Under the pieces are notes generated by a model. The model saw nothing but the letters and a program-made list of their open reading frames with translations, did no database searches and was not told where the DNA came from. A stretch of 60,802 nt of DNA from a virus. The translations under genes were made by a program, and so were the position numbers. Shown here piece after piece: positions 33,691-42,171 of the stretch; position 1 is the first letter of the stretch; each line of letters begins with the position of its first letter. The DNA lies in the IMG/VR virus record IMGVR_UViG_3300025127_000031, positions 1-60,802 of that record, one strand, 5' to 3'.

Positions 33691-34287
33691 CTATGGATAA
33701 AACGTATCATAACTTTGCATCAGTCTAGCCGCATCTCTTTTGCTCTGATTAGTAAGCGTTTGCAATAACTTACCAAAGTCATAGTCAGAAGGAGTAGATT
33801 TAAGAGAGTTGTTAAGGAGTCGCCCTAGCATAAGTTGTTCAAACTCTTTTTCTGGATTTCTTGCTTTTTGTTTTTGGGCTTCAACAGTAATGTTATATGT
33901 GTCTCCTGCTTGTTTTGCTGTAGTATCATCTAAATTAACATTAGTAAAAGCAGGATCTGTTGGATCATAAACTGACCAGGCTCCAAAACCTTGTTGATCA
34001 CGAATAATTTTTGCAGCTCTTGTATTCGTATCTAAATCGTATAATTGTTCATTTTTTTCAATTCCAAATTGTTTACGTCGCTCAGGACCCATGTCCCCAA
34101 TCATATTGATTTGAAAAGTCCCATAGCTTAAATCTCCAGTACTTGCATCGGGGTTTAATGCTAGTCGATTAAAACCAGACTCTCTCCGAGCAATTTCAAT
34201 CATTGTTGGAAGCTCTTGCGGAGAAAAGCCTGCTTTTAACAATGATTCGGCTAATTGTTTTTTAGTAACGTAAGACGGTGATGTCAT
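33691..34287 (-). CDS. Lysozyme-like lytic transglycosylase, probably virion-associated
   Basis: A 198-residue protein. IEIARRESGFNRLALNPDAS (E36 as the catalytic Glu) and LSYGTFQINMIGDMG match the SLT/goose-lysozyme fold (E..fn..a.....YG.fQin), followed by FGAWSVYDPTD, the usual 'g..aWs.' end. Such enzymes open the peptidoglycan locally so that phage DNA can enter. Its place within the virion gene block, away from the endolysins, favours a role in the injected or tail-associated set. Start overlaps the stop of the previous gene by four bases. Confidence 0.8.
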   Translation of the reverse strand: MTSPSYVTKKQLAESLLKAGFSPQELPTMIEIARRESGFNRLALNPDASTGDLSYGTFQINMIGDMGPERRKQFGIEKNEQLYDLDTNTRAAKIIRDQQGFGAWSVYDPTDPAFTNVNLDDTTAKQAGDTYNITVEAQKQKARNPEKEFEQLMLGRLLNNSLKSTPSDYDFGKLLQTLTNQSKRDAARLMQSYDTFYP

Positions 34288-35732
34288 TTCTTTTTCTTCT
34301 CCAACTCTTTAAGATACTCTTGCATAAAGGCTTGTTCTTCTAGTATTTGAGTTGCTTGAGCTAGCTGTGCAAGGCCTTGCTTTTTATTGCCTTCAATTAC
34401 CTGTGTTCGTGCATCTTTATCAGTCATTGTATAAGGCATTTGAACACCACCACCTTTAACAAAACCTTCCATAGTTGCTGGATAGCCTTCAGGGAACATA
34501 CTGGTTTTAATACCGCTCATTTGCGGATTAAAGGTCCGGTCTGATGCCATCGGTGTTTGGAAGTTGCTATAAAGATGTGGATTATGTGCTTTATGAATAG
34601 CTAAACCAACATCTCTTACTTGGTTCATTTCGGCTTGTGTTTTAGCAGCACCACGGCCTTGTTCATACAAAGCCATTTGATACTGCATAGGATTTGTATC
34701 AATGGATTGCTCAGCGGAAGCAGGAAGGTCTTGGTTGGGATTAAAAGAAGGTAGTGGATTGGCAGATCCACCAGGGAGATTACGGATTGCTTCCATGTCA
34801 AGGTCTGCGCCTTGTTCTCTATCATATTGTTGTGTTCGATAAAGCTCTTCTGCACGTTTTGCTTCAGGGGAATCCATTGTTCCATCTGCTACTGTAGCTG
34901 GTGCTCCCAGTTCAAGTGCTGTTAAACCTAAACCGGTCAAACCAGCAACACCCAGCCCTCCTGCAGGTAATACTCCTTTTACTGCATTTAAAGTTTTACC
35001 TGGGAACATTAATGCGGCGTTTAACGCAGCTTGTCCATAGTTTCCTTGTCTTAAATTGTTAATAACCTGAGCTCCTTCAAACGCTTGAAAGCTTCTTCCC
35101 AATAACCCCATAGGGCCTTTAGGTGCATATTGACTAATTTGTTGAATTAAGTTTTTATTAGTCCCTTTAGTAACAATTGGTGTATTGCCAACAATAGGGT
35201 TAGTTCCTCCAAAAGCTGTTATAGGTTGTACTTTTTGTCCACCTGAAGGGATGCTTGGTCCGGGTTTAATTTTTGAAGGAGGTAGTCCGGGGCCTTGAAA
35301 AGTAGCGTTTAAATTTGGTTGAAATGGACCAGTAGTAGCTCTTGCTCCACGGGGGTTGATTAAATCATATGATCGGGTAGCACCAGGAACTTGAGGTGCT
35401 CTAAGTGCTCCAGTAGATGCCTGTCCTCCTAAAGGACGGGCTGCATCATCAAGACGCGATGCCATTTGAAAATTTCTTTGCAGTTGATTTCTCGCCGCTT
35501 CTCTTGCTGCCCCTGGAGGCATCTTGGCAACATCACTGACTTGTCCTATCAGATTTGTTGGTGCATTTTGAATGCCTGCACCTTGAAATTTTCCAGGTAA
35601 AGCACGTTGAAGTACGTCATCTACCTGTCCAAACAATGCTTTATATGTATTTGGATTTACAACATTATCAATAACAGATGCAGCATTGGGAAGCTTGCGA
35701 CCGTATTTCAAAAAATCTAAAGGAGAAGGCAT
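34284..35732 (-). CDS. Probable internal virion protein with hydrophobic segment
   Basis: A 482-residue protein rich in Gly, Ala, Pro and Asn. Residues about 250-290 (VLPAGGLGVAGLTGLGLTAL and following) form a long hydrophobic Gly-rich segment, and the C-terminus is a charged helix (AQATQILEEQAFMQEYLKEL). This pattern, low complexity with one membrane-active part, is typical of proteins ejected with phage DNA. Directly coupled to the lytic transglycosylase by a four-base overlap. Confidence 0.65.
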   Translation of the reverse strand: MPSPLDFLKYGRKLPNAASVIDNVVNPNTYKALFGQVDDVLQRALPGKFQGAGIQNAPTNLIGQVSDVAKMPPGAAREAARNQLQRNFQMASRLDDAARPLGGQASTGALRAPQVPGATRSYDLINPRGARATTGPFQPNLNATFQGPGLPPSKIKPGPSIPSGGQKVQPITAFGGTNPIVGNTPIVTKGTNKNLIQQISQYAPKGPMGLLGRSFQAFEGAQVINNLRQGNYGQAALNAALMFPGKTLNAVKGVLPAGGLGVAGLTGLGLTALELGAPATVADGTMDSPEAKRAEELYRTQQYDREQGADLDMEAIRNLPGGSANPLPSFNPNQDLPASAEQSIDTNPMQYQMALYEQGRGAAKTQAEMNQVRDVGLAIHKAHNPHLYSNFQTPMASDRTFNPQMSGIKTSMFPEGYPATMEGFVKGGGVQMPYTMTDKDARTQVIEGNKKQGLAQLAQATQILEEQAFMQEYLKELEKKKK

Positions 35733-35734
35733 GA

Positions 35735-36214
35735 TTATCTAGTCGTAGCGTGAAGGTAGATGTTTGCGCCGATTGCAGTATCAGCAGGGCCAGGTAATGC
35801 CTGGATAAATTCAGCTCCTGATCGCTCGTAGCGATACCGAGCTTGCATAGGATCCTTATAGTTAGGAACATAAAGAATCTGAGCAAGACGATTGGTCTCA
35901 TACATATAGACCTCGTCCCAAAGCTTCAGAGCTTCTTTAATACTGCTTGAACGAATCGTACGATCAACGTCACCTATGATCCCTTCAACTCGTGTGCTAG
36001 GTACTTGGAAAGTGTCCTCAAACGAAGCAAGTTGAGTTTTCTTTTCAGCTGCATCACAACGACCAATCTGAAGAACTATTTTGTCGTGGAACACTGCATC
36101 TGGAACAGAATTTAATGACTCTTCCAAACGTGCATAATCACCAGCTGGAACACTAACAACGTAGTAACCCAGATGATATCGAATACGACTTTTATTAAAA
36201 TCAGATAGTTGCAC
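35735..36214 (-). CDS. Probable head-tail adaptor or tail protein
   Basis: A 159-residue protein, MQLSDFNKSRIRYHLGYYV at the N-terminus, then a helical middle (IKEALKLWDEVYMYETNRLA) and PMQARYRYERSGAEFIQALP. The segment DRTIRSSSIKEALKLWDEVY looks like a helix pair. Its size and position between the HhH protein and the large internal protein match head-completion or adaptor proteins of short-tailed phages. No catalytic motif. The gene is two bases from its downstream neighbour. Confidence 0.6.
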   Translation of the reverse strand: MQLSDFNKSRIRYHLGYYVVSVPAGDYARLEESLNSVPDAVFHDKIVLQIGRCDAAEKKTQLASFEDTFQVPSTRVEGIIGDVDRTIRSSSIKEALKLWDEVYMYETNRLAQILYVPNYKDPMQARYRYERSGAEFIQALPGPADTAIGANIYLHATTR

Positions 36215-36251
36215 TGTAAGCCGCCGGTATTTTTTTATTATACTTTGCGTT

Positions 36252-36277
36252 AATAAAAAAAGCCCCGAAGGGCTTTT
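36252..36277 (-). terminator. Rho-independent terminator after the HhH gene
   Basis: Leftward reading gives AAAAGCCC, the loop TTCG, GGGCTTTT and a run of T residues: a stem with a stable loop and a good U tract, placed two bases after the HhH stop. Reading rightward the U tract is shorter, so it mainly ends leftward transcripts of the capsid block. Confidence 0.85.
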
Positions 36278-36278
36278 A

Positions 36279-36689
36279 TTAAACTCTAACTAAATCGGCG
36301 GCAAAAACAGAATCCCAATCAACACGTTTAATTTGTTTTAATTGATCCAAACTGTGAAATCTTTCACCCGACAATGAAAGTTGTAAGTCTTTAATTTCAC
36401 GAGCTGTTTTTAAACCAATTCCTTTAATATGATCAGCAATCATTTGGGCTGTTGCTGAATTGATATTAAGGCGTGTTTCAGGAGGGAATTTACGAATTTC
36501 TTCTTTAGCTGCAGCGTCTTTTACTTGAAGAGTTTTAACTTGTTTAGTTGCCTTTTGATCGGGAACAACTTCAGTTTTATAAGCGGTAAATACACGACCG
36601 TCTTGATCTTCGATCATAAACCAATCGCCATCATCCCACTCGCTAACAACTTTAACTCGCGCTCCTGTTTTTACGTGCTGATAAAGCAT
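36279..36689 (-). CDS. Helix-hairpin-helix DNA-binding protein with SH3-like start
   Basis: A 136-residue protein. The first 50 residues (GARVKVVSEWDDGDWFMIED) form a small beta barrel like SH3 or KOW domains. Residues 70-125 (RLNINSATAQMIADHIKGIG and DLQLSLSGERFHSLDQL) are a ComEA-type helix-hairpin-helix. This pairing would bind DNA without sequence preference. It is placed right after capsid genes behind a nine-base-pair hairpin that precedes its ATG, and in front of a terminator, so it may be made at a lower level than capsid protein. Confidence 0.78.
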   Translation of the reverse strand: MLYQHVKTGARVKVVSEWDDGDWFMIEDQDGRVFTAYKTEVVPDQKATKQVKTLQVKDAAAKEEIRKFPPETRLNINSATAQMIADHIKGIGLKTAREIKDLQLSLSGERFHSLDQLKQIKRVDWDSVFAADLVRV

Positions 36690-36690
36690 A

Positions 36691-36715
36691 AGGACCAGAT
36701 TAAATCTCTGGTCCT
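36691..36715 (-). promoter_or_regulatory. Nine-pair hairpin at the start of the HhH gene
   Basis: AGGACCAGA (36691-36699) and TCTGGTCCT (36707-36715) form a perfect stem with a seven-base loop, ending one base before the HhH start codon. No other ribosome site is visible there. It lies between the capsid-side genes and the HhH gene, so it could act as an attenuator, an RNA processing site or a block on ribosome loading. Confidence 0.6.
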
Positions 36716-36730
36716 ATATTACATTAATTA

Positions 36731-37486
36731 TCAGCTAACAGTGCGGTTAGGCAGATACTGCTCCATGTCGGCGTAAGCAACAGCCGTATCAGGACGGATG
36801 TAGCAAACTTCGACCAGGATGTAACCAGTACGTCCAGCAGCAACGTCATCAGCGTGAATGGAGAAGCCACCATTCAAAGAAGTAGCGTTAGTCGTTGCTT
36901 TTGAGTAGACCTCAAAAGTAGTATCAGTAGTTAGCTCTTCATAGAGCCACTCTTTAGTCACAATGCCAGTAATGTTCTGGAACGGGTTAGTACCGTATCC
37001 AGCAGTGCCAGCAGGGATGTTGTTAGAGGCTGCCGTTAAGTTTGCACCTTCCACAACACCAGAGGTGCTCACAGGGCCTGCAGGACCAAAAGCAACCACT
37101 TGGGTGCCACCAGAGGTCATCAGACCGCTTTCGGCAACACGACCGTCTCCCCAGCCTTGGGCTACGGAAAGGTTCGTGCGATACACATAAGCAGGACGGG
37201 TGGTATCAGCAGAAACCACCATGCCGGTGATGTCAGTGCGGGTATCATCGTTCCGATAGGGGGAAGGAATGATCACACTGGCAGAAGAGGTGTAACCAGT
37301 GGTGGTCACAGGAACGTAACCACGCAGTTGATAGAACTGCCAACCGGGATTGGCGAGAACAGATGTAGGGCCTCCATTGGAGGCATCGTTAGTGCCACTG
37401 TCGTTGGTATCAATATTTTTGTACCAACCATTAAGAGGCTCGTTGAAGTTACCGGGGTAAATCTTCTTAGCAGACAAATAAGCCAT
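36731..37486 (-). CDS. Capsid decoration-like protein
   Basis: A 251-residue protein rich in Thr, Ser, Gly and Asn, with beta text throughout (VTTTGYTSSASVIIPSPYR, GGTQVVAFGPAGPVSTSG, GRTGYILVEVCYIRP). It follows the major capsid gene by 32 bases and shares its higher GC content, as expected for an abundant head protein. No enzyme motif. A decoration or head-fibre protein is the best fit; a second coat protein is the alternative. Confidence 0.65.
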   Translation of the reverse strand: MAYLSAKKIYPGNFNEPLNGWYKNIDTNDSGTNDASNGGPTSVLANPGWQFYQLRGYVPVTTTGYTSSASVIIPSPYRNDDTRTDITGMVVSADTTRPAYVYRTNLSVAQGWGDGRVAESGLMTSGGTQVVAFGPAGPVSTSGVVEGANLTAASNNIPAGTAGYGTNPFQNITGIVTKEWLYEELTTDTTFEVYSKATTNATSLNGGFSIHADDVAAGRTGYILVEVCYIRPDTAVAYADMEQYLPNRTVS

Positions 37487-37518
37487 TTATTTCTCCAAAT
37501 TAGTTTGAACTATAACAA

Positions 37519-38682
37519 TCAGACGGAACCGTCATCTTGAATGAAACTGAACGCATTTGTGATGAAATCTTTGTTCAAGATTTCAAAACCAGCATACAAT
37601 TGCCAGATTAAAATGATGAACCTAGAGAAGTCATCGTTGTTGTTAATTAACACTTGCGCGTTCGGTCCACCGATACCAACACCAACAGATTGAGGGCCAA
37701 AGAAGAAGCCTTGGGCAACTTCTTTAGAAGCATAGTTACCACCGCCGTCGAAAGAAGCAGTAACACTCTTAGATGGGAAGTTGGTTGACTCGAAGAACTT
37801 GACGCCTTCAAATTGTACACCAGTCGGCATTACAGGCTCACCAGCCAGGAAGTAGCCCTGACCTGCTTGGGGACCCATGTAGAAGCTGGAGTTGTTAGGC
37901 ATCATGGGGTTAGCCATGTACATGCCTTGACCAGGATTGCCAGCGTAACGGGCGATCTCGCGGAAGTCAGAATCACGACGCAGATGCAGCATGAAGACAG
38001 GATCGCAAATGCAGCGATACAGGCCATCAGCAAAGGTCGGCACGTTGCGCTTACGCAGGTCCTTGACGACTTCTAACAGGTCAGTGCGAACAGAGAACTG
38101 TTGGATTTGGTCACCATACTCATTGGCAGTGTAGGAAACACGTCCAGTAGCATCTTTCTCTTTACCACCAGCAAAGTAGTAACCACCTTGAGAAGCAGAA
38201 GCGGCTCCATTAGCTTCAGCTTTGGCTAATTCGTCAATGAAGACCCGGTCCCTCCAGCGTCGGTAATCATCTAACAGCGTCAAACTTCCTATGCTTTGAT
38301 GGAACATATTCAGGTTGCCCGTGTCAAGCAGCAGGCGCTGCGCAGTGATCAGGGTCTCCCGAGCAATTTTAAAAGTAGAAGGCTGAGTAGGATCACCCGG
38401 GTCCGCAGGACCTGTGTACTCTTTCAGCACAACCAACACTTTCTCTTTAGTGATGTTGCGGCTATTAGCGGTACCAATTGTTTGATCAGCAATACGCTCA
38501 CGAGAGTCCTTTGTACCAGGTGCCCCCCAGAACTTGTAGCGATCCAGTTGCACAGTCTGGCCGGGCTGGGATGTAAAGTCGTGGACGACTACAGGCTCAA
38601 CAGCCATCTCACAAACATAGGCTGGATGCGGACGGTATAATTCCGCGCCTAAAATCTTGGGAAAATCGTTATCAAGAAACAC
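37519..38682 (-). CDS. Major capsid protein
   Basis: A 387-residue protein downstream of portal and scaffold genes. Text such as EPVVVHDFTSQPGQTVQLDR, RRDSDFREIARYAGNPGQG and DDFSRFIILIWQLYAGFEIL follows the N4 gp56-type capsid pattern (HK97 fold). The GTG start is ten bases behind GGAGGAT, one of the strongest ribosome sites seen. The gene is clearly richer in G+C and C-ending codons than its neighbours, as is common in very highly expressed phage genes. A weak GGGCA/TGCCC hairpin lies upstream. Confidence 0.85.
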   Translation of the reverse strand: MFLDNDFPKILGAELYRPHPAYVCEMAVEPVVVHDFTSQPGQTVQLDRYKFWGAPGTKDSRERIADQTIGTANSRNITKEKVLVVLKEYTGPADPGDPTQPSTFKIARETLITAQRLLLDTGNLNMFHQSIGSLTLLDDYRRWRDRVFIDELAKAEANGAASASQGGYYFAGGKEKDATGRVSYTANEYGDQIQQFSVRTDLLEVVKDLRKRNVPTFADGLYRCICDPVFMLHLRRDSDFREIARYAGNPGQGMYMANPMMPNNSSFYMGPQAGQGYFLAGEPVMPTGVQFEGVKFFESTNFPSKSVTASFDGGGNYASKEVAQGFFFGPQSVGVGIGGPNAQVLINNNDDFSRFIILIWQLYAGFEILNKDFITNAFSFIQDDGSV

Positions 38683-38792
38683 TTTCTTTTATCCTCCAGA
38701 TATTCGGAAAATTAAGTAATCGGGTGAAAGATTCGGGCATTCTATTGCCCTATCTAAAGAAAATTTTAGCAGTCTGTAATTTATTGGTGTAA

Positions 38793-39236
38793 TTAATACA
38801 TTACAGGGTATTGTTGCATGTTCATACGTGATCCAAGGGTATTACTTGAACCTGGCATTTCAGGGTCAATTGCCATCCCTTGTCCTAAAGCTGCACCTCC
38901 CATAGCTCCTAAACCTAAACCGGCTGTTGCTGGTGCGTATTGAGCAGCAATTCCTAAAGGATTGGTTGATAGCATTGCAACTTGTTGCCCTGCTCCACGT
39001 AAACCTTTTTGGACATCACGTGCCAAAAGACCAACACCTCCTAAACCACCTGCTTCCATATTCTTTCCGGGAATATATTCAGCAGCTCTAAACAAACCTT
39101 CAGCAGCTTTCTTTTGGCCTTTAGCTGCTGCAGACTGAACTTGTTTTCTTAGTTGAGGAGCATACCTGCCAGCAAGGCCGCTACCTAAAGCGGCCCCACC
39201 AATGGCACCTCCTGCTCCTAGCAAAAGAGGAAGCAT
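38793..39236 (-). CDS. Gly/Ala-rich hydrophobic protein near capsid
   Basis: A 147-residue protein from the ATG at 39234-39236 (GGAG seven bases upstream); an upstream in-frame ATG lies inside the previous gene. Residues 1-22 (MLPLLLGAGGAIGGAALGSG) are a Gly-zipper membrane helix, and a second Gly/Ala-rich segment (GLGLGAMGGAALGQG) lies near the end with a basic helix between. It is placed between scaffold and capsid. Possible internal capsid or core protein. Confidence 0.6.
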   Translation of the reverse strand: MLPLLLGAGGAIGGAALGSGLAGRYAPQLRKQVQSAAAKGQKKAAEGLFRAAEYIPGKNMEAGGLGGVGLLARDVQKGLRGAGQQVAMLSTNPLGIAAQYAPATAGLGLGAMGGAALGQGMAIDPEMPGSSNTLGSRMNMQQYPVMY

Positions 39237-39240
39237 TAGA

Positions 39241-40212
39241 TCACTCCATGACAAAGAGCTTGTTAGCAAACTGACGAGGGTCAGCTTGGTTCACCAAACG
39301 CCAGGCTTGGGAGGGATCAACATCCATCTGTTGTTTAAAGGAACCCCAGAAATCCTGAGGTTGTTGAGGTGCAGCTGCAGCCGGAGGTGCAGGCAGACCA
39401 GCAACATTCATGCCAGCTTGTCCAACAGGAGCGGTCGGATAACCACGAGTTTCCAGGTCAGCTTCAGATTCGTACACAGGGTACGGACCTTCAGGACCAA
39501 AGAACTTCAAGGTGTAATCAGACAGAACGTCAGGATTGGTCAGAATCTGGTTATAGGCAAGGTTTTCCTTATGCTCAGTAACAGAGAAGTTGGCGTAACC
39601 TTTTAAGCAATTAGTTGCCCTTTCTCCCCACGCGACGGCGCTGTCCAGCATCCCTTCCAGATTTAGGGCGTACTGATTCAGAATTGCCGGTGCCTCGGTT
39701 CCGTAGTTTGCTACCACCATCCGGCTTTCCGGACTCCACTCCAGCAGATTCGCCACGTCCTCTAAGGAGTTGATCGAGGAGGTTGGGGAAGAGTTGTTGG
39801 ATGATGTCTGGTTTGTTTGCCAGGTCGGCTGAGCCGATGGTGCCGAGGTTTGTGCCGGGGCTTGTGGTACTCCGTAATTCGCCGGGCTGTATTGAGTCGG
39901 AGAGGATGGTTGACCCTGGAACGGGGATTGCACCGGGCTGCCCAACAGGTTCACCACCTTGTTGAATGCCGACTCCCATGGATTGCCCTGCATTTGGTCC
40001 GAACCCTGGGATGGGGGGACGAATGTTGACGGGGCGGATTGGTAACTGGTAGTCCCCTGAGGTGCGGCCTGGGGAACCGCCTGGGGGTAAAGAGTTCCCA
40101 CTTGGGCCGGGGCTGGAGCTGCCGGTGCTGCCGGTGCTGCCGCCACGTAACTGCTCGGAGCCACTGCGGGTTGGCTCGTCTGTGGGATCGATTGGACGGT
40201 AGCGTCCTGCAT
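39241..40212 (-). CDS. Scaffold-like protein overlapping the portal gene
   Basis: A 323-residue protein. Residues 1-145 are Pro, Ala, Gln and Ser repeats; residues 150-200 are helical (EDVANLLEWSPESRMVVANY), and the end is a charged helix (QQMDVDPSQAWRLVNQADPR, QFANKLFVME). Such layout and position between portal and capsid fit an assembly scaffold. AAAAGGAGATGAGTT precedes the ATG, a very good ribosome site. The first 602 bases lie inside the portal gene in another frame, giving a rare large overlap. Confidence 0.7.
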   Translation of the reverse strand: MQDATVQSIPQTSQPAVAPSSYVAAAPAAPAAPAPAQVGTLYPQAVPQAAPQGTTSYQSAPSTFVPPSQGSDQMQGNPWESAFNKVVNLLGSPVQSPFQGQPSSPTQYSPANYGVPQAPAQTSAPSAQPTWQTNQTSSNNSSPTSSINSLEDVANLLEWSPESRMVVANYGTEAPAILNQYALNLEGMLDSAVAWGERATNCLKGYANFSVTEHKENLAYNQILTNPDVLSDYTLKFFGPEGPYPVYESEADLETRGYPTAPVGQAGMNVAGLPAPPAAAAPQQPQDFWGSFKQQMDVDPSQAWRLVNQADPRQFANKLFVME

Positions 40213-41956
40213 AACTCATCTCCTTTTGTAATGCTTCTAAGGTTCGATACAGATAGGGAGTTAAGTCCAAACGTGGATCTGCCGCCATAGGTAAATCCGG
40301 TGCTTGTGGGTGAGGGGTCTGCATCATTCCCCCCACTAAACGAGAAAACTGGGAATAAGCTCCCTGTAATTCGTTGACCATCCTGAACGGGAAGCCCGAG
40401 AGCATTTCCGCTCTTTCCTCATCGGTTTTTGATGGGAAAAGATATTTCAGTGCTTCTATGCTATCAACTCCTAATTCTTGTAAGTTTCTTACAACAATTG
40501 AATTGTTCAGGATATCTTGTGTTGAATCCTCATAAACAGGACCTAACCAACGCCAAAGCATTGTGATATCTCCATCAGGAATTAAGCCTTTAACCCCTGG
40601 TGGAATCATTTGTGCTTTGACACAAGCCATCATAAGTTGTTTCATGCGGCTGTCAAATTCAGCCATAGCTTGTTGATAACCAGCCTCTTCTTCTGGTGTT
40701 GCTTCTGGTCCAGGGGGCACTGGTTTTTCAAATTGTGCAGCAGCTGCAAGCGTATCTTTAAATAACTGTTCTTCTTGGAAAATAATTAATTCAAGGCAAC
40801 GACATAAACCATGCGTATAAATAGCATTAGCTTTCTTTTTGGCTGTCGCTGAGACACGACCAAATAATGATTTATATTCTGTAGCAGTAACACCTGCTGA
40901 AATTGATAATTCGTCTACACCACCTAATGATGTTCGGATTTCTTCTCGGTATTGCCGCACAAATGCATTTTGATCACCGGAAATTGCATCCGGAACAATA
41001 TAACCAACTCGATCATTTGGCTCCAGATTCGCAATCACTCTTGGGACTCTAATTTGCCCATCAACACCACGGCTGACTGGATCTTGTTTAAACGTTGAAC
41101 GACTTAATCCAAGGGGACTAGTAAAGCCTGAATTGGCTGCAATAGAAGGACGTTGTGCTGCTCCATCACCACCTGACTCCATCAAGTCAGTTTTAGGCCT
41201 GGATGATAATAAGGTTGGATTACCAAAGAACTGTAAGTTCTTTCGCATGTTATTAACTAAACCATCATGGATAACAATATGATTTGCTAAAGCATCAAAC
41301 TCTCCACTGCCTTCCATAGAGAACCCTTTCGGATTATTGAAAATTTCTACGCAAGGAATAAAACGAAGTGCATTGGTAAACTTTTCAGTTTTACCAGGGA
41401 CTTGTCCCATTGCATTTTCAAACGAAATTTCTCCGTCTGAATGAGTCTCTTCAATAACGTTTGCTTTAATTGAAAGACGAATATATTTCTTTTGTCCTGG
41501 TGTTTGGTTTGGATCACCAGTTAAATTGTACGTACCAATATCTTGAAAACCTGTATTAGGTTTTTTGACTTTATAGCTGTAAATAATGACAACCTCTTCT
41601 AGTTCACCATCGACATTGTAATAAGAGCGATACTCATGATTACGAAAATAATAGAGACGATAATTATTTTCAGTAGGCCGGATATAAAACAGTCCTTTTC
41701 CATCACATAGGAAATAGTCCCATATTGAATCAAGGCGAGTATCTAGTTTGTTATATTTGACAACTTTATCGATAAAATCTTTGCGTTGTGCACCAAAGTT
41801 GTCTTGTGACGGAAAGAACTCAACTCCTTGGCGAATACCAAAGAGTTTCATTTGAGCGATATGAGACGCAACAATTCCCGTATCTACATTAGAACTTCCA
41901 TCTCGATCGATGTAAGAATCAATAATTTCCTTAAGACGAGACTTAGCGTCAGACAT
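39611..41956 (-). CDS. Portal protein with long low-complexity C-terminus
   Basis: A 781-residue protein. The first 580 residues form the portal body: GIRQGVEFFPSQDNFGAQRK, LDSIWDYFLCDGKGLFYIRP, NPTLLSSRPKTD and ISAGVTATEYKSLFGRVSAT, in the order seen in large podovirus portals. The last 200 residues are Gly/Ser/Pro/Arg-rich (GGSTGSTGSSSPGPSGNS and similar), ending in RRRVGRKGN, and are read from the same DNA as the N-terminal half of the scaffold. The portal would form the DNA entry ring. The tail may be real or a by-product of the overlap. Confidence 0.85.
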   Translation of the reverse strand: MSDAKSRLKEIIDSYIDRDGSSNVDTGIVASHIAQMKLFGIRQGVEFFPSQDNFGAQRKDFIDKVVKYNKLDTRLDSIWDYFLCDGKGLFYIRPTENNYRLYYFRNHEYRSYYNVDGELEEVVIIYSYKVKKPNTGFQDIGTYNLTGDPNQTPGQKKYIRLSIKANVIEETHSDGEISFENAMGQVPGKTEKFTNALRFIPCVEIFNNPKGFSMEGSGEFDALANHIVIHDGLVNNMRKNLQFFGNPTLLSSRPKTDLMESGGDGAAQRPSIAANSGFTSPLGLSRSTFKQDPVSRGVDGQIRVPRVIANLEPNDRVGYIVPDAISGDQNAFVRQYREEIRTSLGGVDELSISAGVTATEYKSLFGRVSATAKKKANAIYTHGLCRCLELIIFQEEQLFKDTLAAAAQFEKPVPPGPEATPEEEAGYQQAMAEFDSRMKQLMMACVKAQMIPPGVKGLIPDGDITMLWRWLGPVYEDSTQDILNNSIVVRNLQELGVDSIEALKYLFPSKTDEERAEMLSGFPFRMVNELQGAYSQFSRLVGGMMQTPHPQAPDLPMAADPRLDLTPYLYRTLEALQKEMSYAGRYRPIDPTDEPTRSGSEQLRGGSTGSTGSSSPGPSGNSLPPGGSPGRTSGDYQLPIRPVNIRPPIPGFGPNAGQSMGVGIQQGGEPVGQPGAIPVPGSTILSDSIQPGELRSTTSPGTNLGTIGSADLANKPDIIQQLFPNLLDQLLRGRGESAGVESGKPDGGSKLRNRGTGNSESVRPKSGRDAGQRRRVGRKGN

Positions 41957-41960
41957 TTAA

Positions 41961-42170
41961 CTATTTACGACCCTTTTGTTTATACATCCTAGCAGCTCTG
42001 CCTGCTTTTTTAGCCTTCTCTGTGTTAGGAACAAACTGTTTCCCCTTACGAGAACCAGCTCGTTTTTTCCGATCAGTATCCTCCCTTTCTTCTTTAGAAA
42101 GTTTGGCCCATGCTTTCTTAGGAAGATAACGTTTAGTCGTACCGTCTTTTTGAATTGCTTTATCTGCCAT
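41961..42170 (-). CDS. Small Lys-rich protein
   Basis: A 69-residue basic protein: KRYLPKKAWAKLSKEEREDT, KKRAGSRKGKQFVPNTEKAK. The same order of motifs is common in small marine phage proteins without known function. Its ATG lies four bases before the portal stop region, so they may be co-translated. A longer alternative frame on this strand (41957-42193) does not look like protein. Confidence 0.65.
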   Translation of the reverse strand: MADKAIQKDGTTKRYLPKKAWAKLSKEEREDTDRKKRAGSRKGKQFVPNTEKAKKAGRAARMYKQKGRK

Positions 42171-42171
42171 T

